From: an uncultured Schlesneria sp.
Lineage (GTDB): Bacteria; Planctomycetota; Planctomycetia; Planctomycetales; Planctomycetaceae
NCBI GenBank assembly: GCA_903904835.1
Contig: CAIVEI010000054.1
Location: 1 to 64,000, forward strand
Direction: 5' to 3'
DNA: 64,000 nucleotides
In this document: one piece after another, positions 56,781-64,000 of the stretch
Position numbering within the stretch: position 1 is the first letter of the stretch
How the letters are laid out: the number at the start of each line of letters is the position of its first letter
Translations under genes and position numbers: made by a program
Notes under the pieces: model-generated
What the model saw: the letters and a program-made list of their open reading frames with translations, nothing else
Databases searched by the model: none
What the model was told of the DNA's origin: nothing

Positions 56781-59480
56781 ATGCTTAGTTTTGACGCGAG
56801 TTCATTTGCCATCGCCGGAGCCATTGCGACCGCTGGACCGGTCCTGATCCATCTTTTGAATCGACGTCGATTCAAGACGGTAAATTGGGCAGCCATGGAC
56901 TTTCTGCGCGAAGCCATCGAGCGCAACCGCAAAATTCTGCACTTGCGAGATATCCTGCTGCTGGCTTTGCGAACGCTGGCAGTCTTGTTGTTTGGCCTGG
57001 CGTTATCCCGTCCGTTTTTCAAAGGGGCGGCATCGACTGCGATGTGGCAGGCCTTGTTGCTTGGGCTGTGCCTGCTGGTTTCACTTGGATTCGCAATCGG
57101 CTGGGTGACAAGCCGCAGCAGCCGCAGCAAAGGGTTACTCGCCACAGGAGTGTTGGCAGGACTAATCGCATCAGGATTTCAATTATCTGGATTAGCACGA
57201 CAGTCTGCTGATGAGAATGAATCGATGACCAGCGCACGGTCGCCTGTGCATGCGGTCCTGGTGATTGATAACAGTCGCAGCCTGGGGGTGGAATCACTCG
57301 GTGGAACACTGCTTGAACGTGCAAAAGGGAAAGGAGCAGAGTTCATCGATTCTCTCCCACCCGAAAGTCGGATCACCGTCATTCCGCTCGCTGGCTCTGA
57401 AGACCCGTTTACTTTGGACGCCTATCGCAATAAAGACGACGCACGGCGAGCCCTTGATCGCGTGAAGCTTGTCGATGCTGAGGGAGGGGTTCGGGCAGGA
57501 TTGGAACTGGCTGAACAAGCATGCCGTCAGACGTTAGATCCACCCTCAAAACGTGTCGTTCTGCTCACCGATTTGCAGGCGTCCGCATGGGAATCGGTCG
57601 TTTCCGCTGATTTATTACATCGTCTCTCGGGCCTGCAAGTCGTGAACGTGGCGACAATGCCGGCGAGAAATGTGTGGGTCTCGGGCCTGCATATTGAAGA
57701 CGGTCTGACAAGTGCTGAAGTACCTTGTCGATTGCTGGCACGTTTGCATGCAAGTGGCGTCGGGACTGCCTCAGATGTGTCTACAGATGGCGAATCGTTT
57801 GAAGTACAGGTCAAGCTCTTAATCGACGGAGCCGAAACGGCCAGTCAGGTGATTGACTTGACGCCTGGACAGGAACGTGAGATCGAGTTCACGCACCAGT
57901 TCGATTTGCTCGCGGACCCGCTGAAACCAGGTTCCGCCGTTGTGACAATTGCGGTGCAGTCAGAACTGGCATCTTCAGATCAACTTCCCGCCGACAATCG
58001 ACAGCAGGTCGTCGTGCCAATTGTTGCGTCGTTGCCGGTTGTTTTTATCGATCAGTTTGGAGACCAGGAAAATCTCGAACAGAATAAGGTTGGTGAGACC
58101 TATTCCTTGCGTCATTTGATGGCACCCCGATCGAGTTCTGATAAATCGCAACGACGATTGATTCACGTTCAGCACATACGCCCCGATCAAGTCACGCAAG
58201 AACTATTGGAAACAGTACGACTTGTCGTTGTGGCGGGTCTGGAAAAGCCAGATGAGGCGACCGTTCCCCTGTTGCGAGATTTCGTTCAGCAGGGGGGGCC
58301 GCTGGTGGTACTCGCCGGGGGGAATTTTGACCCCGCGGCATGGACAGAACGGGCATGGCTGTCAGGGCAAGGGATACTTCCGGCCCCGCTTGATCCGAAA
58401 CCGATCGGATTCACTCCCAATGATGCTCCGGGACAATTACATCCGTTCTATGCACTCTTCGGTTCGATGCAGCATGACTTTTTTCTGATCGAAGGTGAAG
58501 ACCCCAGGGTGCTCTCGTCGCTGTTTGAAGCGACGCCTTTTTTTAAGGCCGTTCGGGCGGATCTCAGCCCGAGCGTTCTTGAGAATCTTGTCATGACCGA
58601 CACCAAGCGATTTTCGGACGAAAGGATTTTTCTCGACAACTATCTGGCTCGCGCGACGACTCGCCAGGATCGTGCTGGAACTTCTGGCATACTTGACGAA
58701 GACGACCTCATGTTTCGTCGGCTTGAACCGAACTGGTGGAACTGGCGGTCGGCACTCCCTCTCGTTGATCGCTCATTGGCTCCTGCGGAATTAGCAAAAC
58801 GAAGTCAGCCACGAGTGCTTGCCGCATTCGACGGAGATCATGGTCCCTTTGTCGTTGAACGACGTATTGGTGCCGGTCGAATTGTTCTTTTTACGAGCGG
58901 AGTCACTTCCGACTGGAACCTGCTGCGGGGCTCAGCGGCGATGTACATGTTTCATCGAACCTTTTGTCAGTTGATGGAAGGAACGCTCCCATCCAGGAAC
59001 TACACCGCAAGTCAAAAGATGACCTTACCTGTCGAACGACGTAGCGACATCCGTTATTGGTTGACCCGACCAACAGGAGTCAAAGAGCCTTTGAATGTGG
59101 ACGTGATTGGTGCAAACACTTCTGGCGTCAACATTCGTCGTCCCGTTCTGGCAGGGACGTATATCGTCACTTCAGAACAGACTGACACTGCGTCGTCCGG
59201 TTCAGCATCGAATCGCCTGGATGAAATTTCGTTGGCTGTGAACGGCTCGGAAAATGAATCGAATCTGACGGCACTCTCAGTAGCTGACCTGCAACAAATT
59301 CTTGGCCACGACGATGTTCGCATTCTCGCTGCCGACGAGCCAATTCGGCTGGAGGGGGGTGCCCGTCGCGGTCAAGATCTGTGGAAGCTGTGTGGCTGGT
59401 GCGTTATGGGATGCCTGTTGCTGGAAATGATGGTATTGGCAGGACCCATGTTGGGGAAAAAGACTTCGGTGGCGCAATAA
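56781..59480 (+). CDS. BatA-like N-terminal domain and vWA membrane protein
   Basis: An 899-residue membrane protein. It opens with the BatA/aerotolerance N-terminal domain (PVLIHLLNRRRFKTVNWAAMDFL) and the helix pair LLLALRTLAVLLFGLALSRPFF. Further hydrophobic helices follow, then a vWA domain with a degenerate MIDAS loop VIDNSRSLG, and later a glutamine-amidotransferase-like region VLAGGNF. A C-terminal helix closes the protein. Such proteins work with MoxR ATPases and vWA partners in envelope complexes; no moxR gene is visible here. The ATG at 56781 follows GAAGAG. The stop overlaps the next gene's ATG by 1 bp (TAATG). Confidence 0.85.
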   Translation: MLSFDASSFAIAGAIATAGPVLIHLLNRRRFKTVNWAAMDFLREAIERNRKILHLRDILLLALRTLAVLLFGLALSRPFFKGAASTAMWQALLLGLCLLVSLGFAIGWVTSRSSRSKGLLATGVLAGLIASGFQLSGLARQSADENESMTSARSPVHAVLVIDNSRSLGVESLGGTLLERAKGKGAEFIDSLPPESRITVIPLAGSEDPFTLDAYRNKDDARRALDRVKLVDAEGGVRAGLELAEQACRQTLDPPSKRVVLLTDLQASAWESVVSADLLHRLSGLQVVNVATMPARNVWVSGLHIEDGLTSAEVPCRLLARLHASGVGTASDVSTDGESFEVQVKLLIDGAETASQVIDLTPGQEREIEFTHQFDLLADPLKPGSAVVTIAVQSELASSDQLPADNRQQVVVPIVASLPVVFIDQFGDQENLEQNKVGETYSLRHLMAPRSSSDKSQRRLIHVQHIRPDQVTQELLETVRLVVVAGLEKPDEATVPLLRDFVQQGGPLVVLAGGNFDPAAWTERAWLSGQGILPAPLDPKPIGFTPNDAPGQLHPFYALFGSMQHDFFLIEGEDPRVLSSLFEATPFFKAVRADLSPSVLENLVMTDTKRFSDERIFLDNYLARATTRQDRAGTSGILDEDDLMFRRLEPNWWNWRSALPLVDRSLAPAELAKRSQPRVLAAFDGDHGPFVVERRIGAGRIVLFTSGVTSDWNLLRGSAAMYMFHRTFCQLMEGTLPSRNYTASQKMTLPVERRSDIRYWLTRPTGVKEPLNVDVIGANTSGVNIRRPVLAGTYIVTSEQTDTASSGSASNRLDEISLAVNGSENESNLTALSVADLQQILGHDDVRILAADEPIRLEGGARRGQDLWKLCGWCVMGCLLLEMMVLAGPMLGKKTSVAQ

Positions 59481-61966
59481 TGAATTGGACTGGGACGATT
59501 GGACGACTGCTCGGCCATGACGACGTGTCGAAGATTGAATCGGCACGAGTCTCGTTTGGTTCGGCGTGGGCACACGCTTCGCCTGCCTTAGTGCTATTTG
59601 GCAGTCTCGGTCTGACCGCCTTGACTGTATGGTTCTACTTGCGATGGCAGGCTCACGCACATCGACCAACACGGCTTTTACTGGCCACGTTGCGAGCGAT
59701 CGCGTTGTCAACGCTACTGCTCATACTCGCTGATCCGACTTTAGAACTGTCGCTGGTCAGTTTGCCAAAACCTGTGTTATGGCTTCTACTGGATGGAAGC
59801 GACAGTATGTCGATTCCGGACGAGTTCCCAGAGTCAGATCGAAACAGACTGGCAAAGGCCGTGGATCTGTCCGGATATCAGACTTGGCAAGCGGCAACGA
59901 AACACTCGCAAGAAAAAAGTCCCGGTTCGAACCAGGCCGAAATAGCCGAACGGCCGACCCGTGCCGATTACGCGAGATCGCTTTTATTGAAGACAGACCG
60001 GAACCTGCTTGAGCGTCTGTCGAGGAATTTTCGGCTTCGGTTTTTCAGTTTCGGTGAAACAGAGGGAGTTCGGCTCTTAAACAACAGTGACTCGAACGAC
60101 CATCTTCTGCCGGTTCAAGACTGGCAGGCGACAGGAAACGTGACAGCGTTAGGTGATGCGTTTGAGGATCTGGCTCGTCAACATGCGACGGACAATCTGG
60201 CGGCGGTGCTCGTTATTAGCGACTTCGATCAAAACTCGGGTACACCACCCCTTTCTGCCGCCAAGAAGTTGGGAGTTCCTGTGTTCACCGTCGGCGTTGG
60301 ATCACTCACTGCCGTCGATTTGAGTGTCGATTTGCTCGCCCCACCAACGATGAAAAAGGCGGAATCTTCCACATTCAGCGTAACGGTTCGTCAACGTGAA
60401 CTTGAAAACGCATCCGTCAATGTCCGGCTTTACTCGAATGAGCCGGGGAACGGCCAGTCCGACACCTCGACCAGAGTTTTGATCGGAGAAAAGGCGATCA
60501 CGATCGCCGGTGGGAGCTCGCAGATCGAGTTTCCCTATACTCCCGATGGAACGGGTCGGTTCGTATTTACAGCCGAGGTTGATCCCGTCGCGGGTGAAGT
60601 CGTCACGCAAAACAATCGAGCGGAACGGGAAGTTAATATTATCGACGATTTTCTGCGTCTGATGTTTGTGGAATACGAACCGACGTGGGAATGGCGATTC
60701 GTGAAAGAAGTATTTTATCGGGACAAACTTGTCGGTGCGCGCGGCTTTCGCACATTTCTCCGTTCTGCTGATCCTGTCGTCCGCGAAACGAACGACCTGT
60801 TTTTACCAACGCTCACGCTTCCGCGAAGTCAGTTTTTCGAGAACGACGTCATCTTTCTCGGCGATATGCCTGCCTCGGCTCTGAGCACTCGTTTTTGTGA
60901 AATGACGAAAGAATTTGTGAGCCAGTTTGGTGGGGGTCTGGTCGTCATCGCAGGACCGCGATTTGGACCAGGCCAATTGGCCGAGACGCCGTTGGCAGAC
61001 ATGCTGCCAGTTGTGGTCGACCCAGATTCCAAGCGGCGTGACGGCAAGGAATTTCGACTGACACTGACTCCCGTCGCCGGTCAATTCGATTTCATGCGAC
61101 TTGGACAGACTGATGCCGAAAACCTTAAAGGCTGGAACAACCTGAGCAAACTTCCCTGGTATCAGCCAGTCCGTCGAGTCGAATCACGGGGAACTCAGGT
61201 TTTGGCCGAACATCCAACCGATACGTGCACCGACGGTAAGACTCCTCAGCCGCTAATTGCCATCCGGCAATACGGCCGCGGTGAAGTCGTGTACGTGGCT
61301 TTCGACGAAATGTGGCGGTTACGAAAACTTTATGGTGAAAGTTTTTACCGACAGTTCTGGGGCCAACTGATTCACCGTCTGGGATTGAGCCACGCACTTG
61401 GCAGTCATAAACGGTTCATCGTGAGAACAGATAAGACGGAATATCGATCGGATGATCAAGTGCAGGTCACGGTTGAAGCCTACGACAAAGAGTTCCACCC
61501 ATTGGATGCAAAAGAGATTCCCGACCGTCGACTGACAGCGGAACTTATTCGTCCTGATCGTGACTCTGACGGAAACCGTGCGCAGATTTTTGGTATCCCC
61601 CAACTGAAGCAGGGGATTTTCGAAACAAGGGTCCCTGTCTTTAGTGGGGGCGAATATTTGTTGCGAGTCACTGATCCGATTGCGAACGAAGTCGTTGAGA
61701 TGAACTTCAATGTTGCAAATGTTTCGATTGAGCGACGCAATCCGATTAGAAATGTTTTGTTGCAGAAAAACATTGCGGCAGAAACGGGAGGTAAATCGTA
61801 TGACTTGCTGGATGTCGACCAGTTTCCAGATGATTTTCAACCGGTACGTCAGAAAGAAACGAGTTTAGAAATCATTCCTTTGTGGAGTACCTGGCTGACA
61901 TTCGGGTTGATGATATCTCTTTTGATCGTGGAATGGTTCGTCAGAAAACGAGTGAATTTGGCTTAA
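59480..61966 (+). CDS. vWA domain membrane protein
   Basis: An 828-residue protein with two N-terminal membrane helices (ALVLFGSLGLTALTVWFYL and LLATLRAIALSTLLLILAD), a vWA-type domain with an intact DGSDS MIDAS loop (LLLDGSDSM), and VLVISDFDQNSGT further on. A large extracytoplasmic region is followed by a glutamine-amidotransferase-like segment (GGGLVVIAGPRFGPGQ) and a C-terminal helix. It is typical of planctomycete BatA-type clusters. The ATG shares its A with the previous gene's stop (TAATG), so translation is coupled. The next gene starts 2 nt after its stop. Confidence 0.85.
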   Translation: MNWTGTIGRLLGHDDVSKIESARVSFGSAWAHASPALVLFGSLGLTALTVWFYLRWQAHAHRPTRLLLATLRAIALSTLLLILADPTLELSLVSLPKPVLWLLLDGSDSMSIPDEFPESDRNRLAKAVDLSGYQTWQAATKHSQEKSPGSNQAEIAERPTRADYARSLLLKTDRNLLERLSRNFRLRFFSFGETEGVRLLNNSDSNDHLLPVQDWQATGNVTALGDAFEDLARQHATDNLAAVLVISDFDQNSGTPPLSAAKKLGVPVFTVGVGSLTAVDLSVDLLAPPTMKKAESSTFSVTVRQRELENASVNVRLYSNEPGNGQSDTSTRVLIGEKAITIAGGSSQIEFPYTPDGTGRFVFTAEVDPVAGEVVTQNNRAEREVNIIDDFLRLMFVEYEPTWEWRFVKEVFYRDKLVGARGFRTFLRSADPVVRETNDLFLPTLTLPRSQFFENDVIFLGDMPASALSTRFCEMTKEFVSQFGGGLVVIAGPRFGPGQLAETPLADMLPVVVDPDSKRRDGKEFRLTLTPVAGQFDFMRLGQTDAENLKGWNNLSKLPWYQPVRRVESRGTQVLAEHPTDTCTDGKTPQPLIAIRQYGRGEVVYVAFDEMWRLRKLYGESFYRQFWGQLIHRLGLSHALGSHKRFIVRTDKTEYRSDDQVQVTVEAYDKEFHPLDAKEIPDRRLTAELIRPDRDSDGNRAQIFGIPQLKQGIFETRVPVFSGGEYLLRVTDPIANEVVEMNFNVANVSIERRNPIRNVLLQKNIAAETGGKSYDLLDVDQFPDDFQPVRQKETSLEIIPLWSTWLTFGLMISLLIVEWFVRKRVNLA

Positions 61967-61968
61967 TA

Positions 61969-63660
61969 ATGCAGACCAAACTTGGGATACTTCGCTCCGA
62001 ACTCAGTCGCCTTCAGCGGACGCGGGCATTCGTGCGCTGGGCGAGTGCTCTTTGTACGCTGGGAGCAATTCTGGTTTGGTTGCTGGTCGCGGCATTCGTT
62101 ACGGACTGGTCCTTCAACCTGTCGATCAGTCGTCGCACGGCACTTTTAGTGGCTTGGATTCTCGCGGGGCTTTGGACTCTGAAGAAGTTTGTCTGGCCAG
62201 TCATCTGCGTGAGGGAAACCACGGAGGATGTCGCACTGATCGTCGAGCGACTGAATCATATCGACAGTGACCTTGTCGCGGCATTGCAGTTCGAGCGACC
62301 TGAGGCAAAGAAATGGGGATCATCAAGACTTGCCGATGCTGTTGTGGATTATGTCGCCGAATTCAGTCCTTCCCTGAATGTTTTTGAAGGGTTCTCGTAC
62401 CAGCCGCTGCCTCAACGAACGATCGGACTCGGCGCGACACTCTTACTGGTTGCCGGATTGGCGTTCGTGTTTCCCGGTCATGCGTCAGCCTTCCTGAACC
62501 GTTTATTGTTGGGTTCGGCACACTATCCGACGAAAACACAGATTGTATCGATTCGGATCAACGGCAATGAAATTCCCGTCTTTGAATCAAGCGCGAGATC
62601 GCAGGTTCAAATCCCTTATGGCCAGCCAATCACGGTTGAAGTCCACTGTGGTGGCGAAGTTCCGTTGTCCGGGTTTGCCAGTTTATCCAGTTTGCGTAGT
62701 GATTCAGCCAACCGAATAGAATTAGGTGCGGCATCTGGCAAATCGAAGGCGTTTGCGGGCGAGATGACACATATCGCAGATTCATTCCGCGTGCGATTTC
62801 ATTTTGGCGATGCAATTTCGGATGCAGCCGAGGTGATCATCGTGCCGTTGCCTCTTGTGGATATGACATGGGATATCACACCTCCACACTATGCAAAGGG
62901 ATCGTTAAAACCAGGTGAGTACGATGGGGGTTCGCGACTATTTTCGGTTCTGGAAGGTTCAACAGCGACGTTAACTTTGGTCTGTTCAAACAAGCCTCTG
63001 AAGTCAGCCCGTTTGACAACGGGCGAAGTAACGTACGATCTGGTCTCATCGCCCGACAACAAACACGGAAGAACGACTTGGTCATTACCGCCGAATTCTC
63101 CTTTTGGAATGATCACCGAAGCTCTCAAGTACGAGATTCAAGTAACTGATCTCGACGGTCTTGCATTAGAAACGCCAATCGCCGGACAGATTCGCCTGAA
63201 AACGGATCGACCGCCTCGGATCGTCGCCTCAGCAGTCACACGACAGGTTCTTCCTACCGCTCAGCCAAAACTCGACTATGCCGCAGGAGACGACTACGGC
63301 GTCGCGACAATTGTGGCGGTCATCAATATTTCTCGCGAGGATGGTCGGACGTCTCGGCATGAACTTGTCGCGAAAGTTGTCGATGAAAAGGACCAGCCGC
63401 TGTCGATTGTTCGAGGCCAGGTGACCATCCCTTTATCGGCGTATGAATTGCTTAAAGGGGACGAAGTCAAAGTCGTCCTGGAAGTCACTGACTGGCGAGG
63501 CACCATTCCAGGACAGCAAGGTTCAAGCGAACCGATTGGTTTCAACTTGACTGACTTGAACGGCATCCTGGTACAAACCGGTGAAGAAGACAAGAAGTCG
63601 GCAAAACAACTTGATGAAATCTTAAGGCGCGAACTGGGGATCGGCGGTGATAAAAAGTGA
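61969..63660 (+). CDS. Membrane protein of the BatA-type cluster
   Basis: A 563-residue protein with N-terminal helices at ~25-75 (ALCTLGAILVWLLVAAFVTDW and TALLVAWILAGLW) and a further one at ~155-170 (LGATLLLVAGLAFVF). The remaining ~390 residues are beta-rich and predicted extracytoplasmic (repeats of the type YEIQVTDLDGLALETP and KVVLEVTDWRGTIPG), followed by a charged tail. The plan resembles DUF4175-type proteins, but I cannot confirm this. It lies 2 nt after the vWA gene, in the same operon. The ATG at 61969 is preferred; upstream frame 61882 lies inside the previous gene. Confidence 0.75.
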   Translation: MQTKLGILRSELSRLQRTRAFVRWASALCTLGAILVWLLVAAFVTDWSFNLSISRRTALLVAWILAGLWTLKKFVWPVICVRETTEDVALIVERLNHIDSDLVAALQFERPEAKKWGSSRLADAVVDYVAEFSPSLNVFEGFSYQPLPQRTIGLGATLLLVAGLAFVFPGHASAFLNRLLLGSAHYPTKTQIVSIRINGNEIPVFESSARSQVQIPYGQPITVEVHCGGEVPLSGFASLSSLRSDSANRIELGAASGKSKAFAGEMTHIADSFRVRFHFGDAISDAAEVIIVPLPLVDMTWDITPPHYAKGSLKPGEYDGGSRLFSVLEGSTATLTLVCSNKPLKSARLTTGEVTYDLVSSPDNKHGRTTWSLPPNSPFGMITEALKYEIQVTDLDGLALETPIAGQIRLKTDRPPRIVASAVTRQVLPTAQPKLDYAAGDDYGVATIVAVINISREDGRTSRHELVAKVVDEKDQPLSIVRGQVTIPLSAYELLKGDEVKVVLEVTDWRGTIPGQQGSSEPIGFNLTDLNGILVQTGEEDKKSAKQLDEILRRELGIGGDKK

Positions 63661-63837
63661 AGAAGAAAGAGAAAAAGGAATGGGACACATAGGACAAAAG
63701 AGACGTATGCGACAATATAAGTCCCATAGGTCCTATATATCCCATAAAGTCCCATTCTTAAAAACCAGCATTTTTTGCCAAGCCCTAAATCGAAAACACG
63801 ATCACTAATGTCTACAGCGGTTTGAAGGAGTTCGAAT
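63661..63837. other. Intercistronic gap with a stem-loop repeat
   Basis: This 177-bp gap interrupts an otherwise tightly packed operon. It holds an imperfect stem-loop (outer arms 63678-63686 and 63749-63757) and copy B of the 9-bp tandem repeat. Confidence 0.6.
63717..63745. repeat. Degenerate 9-bp tandem repeat (ATAxGTCCY type), copy B
   Basis: Units ATAAGTCCC, ATAGGTCCT and ATATATCCC; 24 of 29 positions match copy A at 37961. Here the repeat contributes to a longer stem-loop. Confidence 0.7.
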
Positions 63838-64000
63838 ATGTCATCGATCCAATGGCGGCAAGGTGTGATTTTTGCATTGGTCGTGTTTGTCTGCGGGGCC
63901 AAATTTTTGGTTGCTCAGGTACTTGAGCCTGAAGCATTGCAACGAAAGCAGGAAGACCAGCAGCGAGCTCGCACGTTGACGCGAGACTTGCTGGGCGGCG
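63838..64000 (+). CDS. Partial gene: membrane-anchored protein, cut by window end
   Basis: An ATG at 63838 follows GAAGGAG at 7 nt and opens a frame that runs through the window end without a stop (54 codons seen). The N-terminus has one hydrophobic helix (GVIFALVVFVCGAKFLVA) and then a charged, probably helical stretch (ALQRKQEDQQRARTL). It follows the vWA-cluster genes and is likely part of the same operon. Identity cannot be judged from the fragment. Confidence 0.75.
   Translation, partial: MSSIQWRQGVIFALVVFVCGAKFLVAQVLEPEALQRKQEDQQRARTLTRDLLGG

Overview
The window looks like a chromosomal segment from a planctomycete (order Planctomycetales; genus not resolved). The reasons are the gene families: a WD40 protein with a CxxCH haem-binding domain, DUF1080, a GH123/DUF4091-like secreted protein, a neutral ceramidase-like protein, an FG-GAP/ASPIC protein next to a TPR protein, BatA-like vWA membrane proteins, a class II ribonucleotide reductase and an FHA-GAF-sigma54 activator. 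Genes are loosely packed, many carry signal peptides, and intergenic regions are rich in palindromic repeats. No rRNA, CRISPR array, prophage or transposase was seen.

Layout. 0-10 kb: secreted GH123-like protein (-), a Fur-family regulator translationally coupled to mnmA (-), an SDR / RidA-like / rhamnulokinase group (+) that suggests deoxysugar catabolism, an M20 deacylase (+), and a small membrane protein (-) that appears to lack a normal start codon. 10-20 kb: an APC transporter with a poly-Asp loop, an RDD protein overlapping a membrane-anchored protein, tRNA-Lys(TTT), a PQQ-propeller protein, a winged-helix regulator, an SbtA-family transporter and xylose isomerase. 20-33 kb: a zinc-ribbon membrane protein, an M20 dipeptidase, a membrane-tethered FlgG-like protein, a lipoprotein, a ceramidase-like protein, an AAA+ ATPase and the WD40/cytochrome protein.

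33-38.7 kb is the accessory part. A BsuBI/PstI-type restriction-modification pair is enclosed by two identical 80-bp direct repeats. Further on, the long gap before nrdJ contains a candidate minus-strand transcription unit of about 285 nt, with its own promoter, internal hairpins, a 13-codon ORF behind a strong ribosome binding site, and a strong intrinsic terminator.

38.7-64 kb: nrdJ with its terminator, a DUF3352-like protein, a GT39-like membrane protein, the sigma54 activator, a secreted low-complexity protein, scpB, a UDP-glucuronate epimerase-type SDR, a TPR/CRTAC1-like overlapping pair, and a plus-strand run of a prenyltransferase-fold protein, a BatA-like vWA protein, a second vWA protein, a further membrane protein and a gene cut by the window end.

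The items most worth follow-up are the structured RNA/tiny ORF at 38.02-38.34 kb, the repeat-bounded R-M island, the FlgG-like protein outside a flagellar cluster, and the gene at 9.8-10.3 kb that may start at AUC. All functional calls come from reading motifs by eye; no database search was run.
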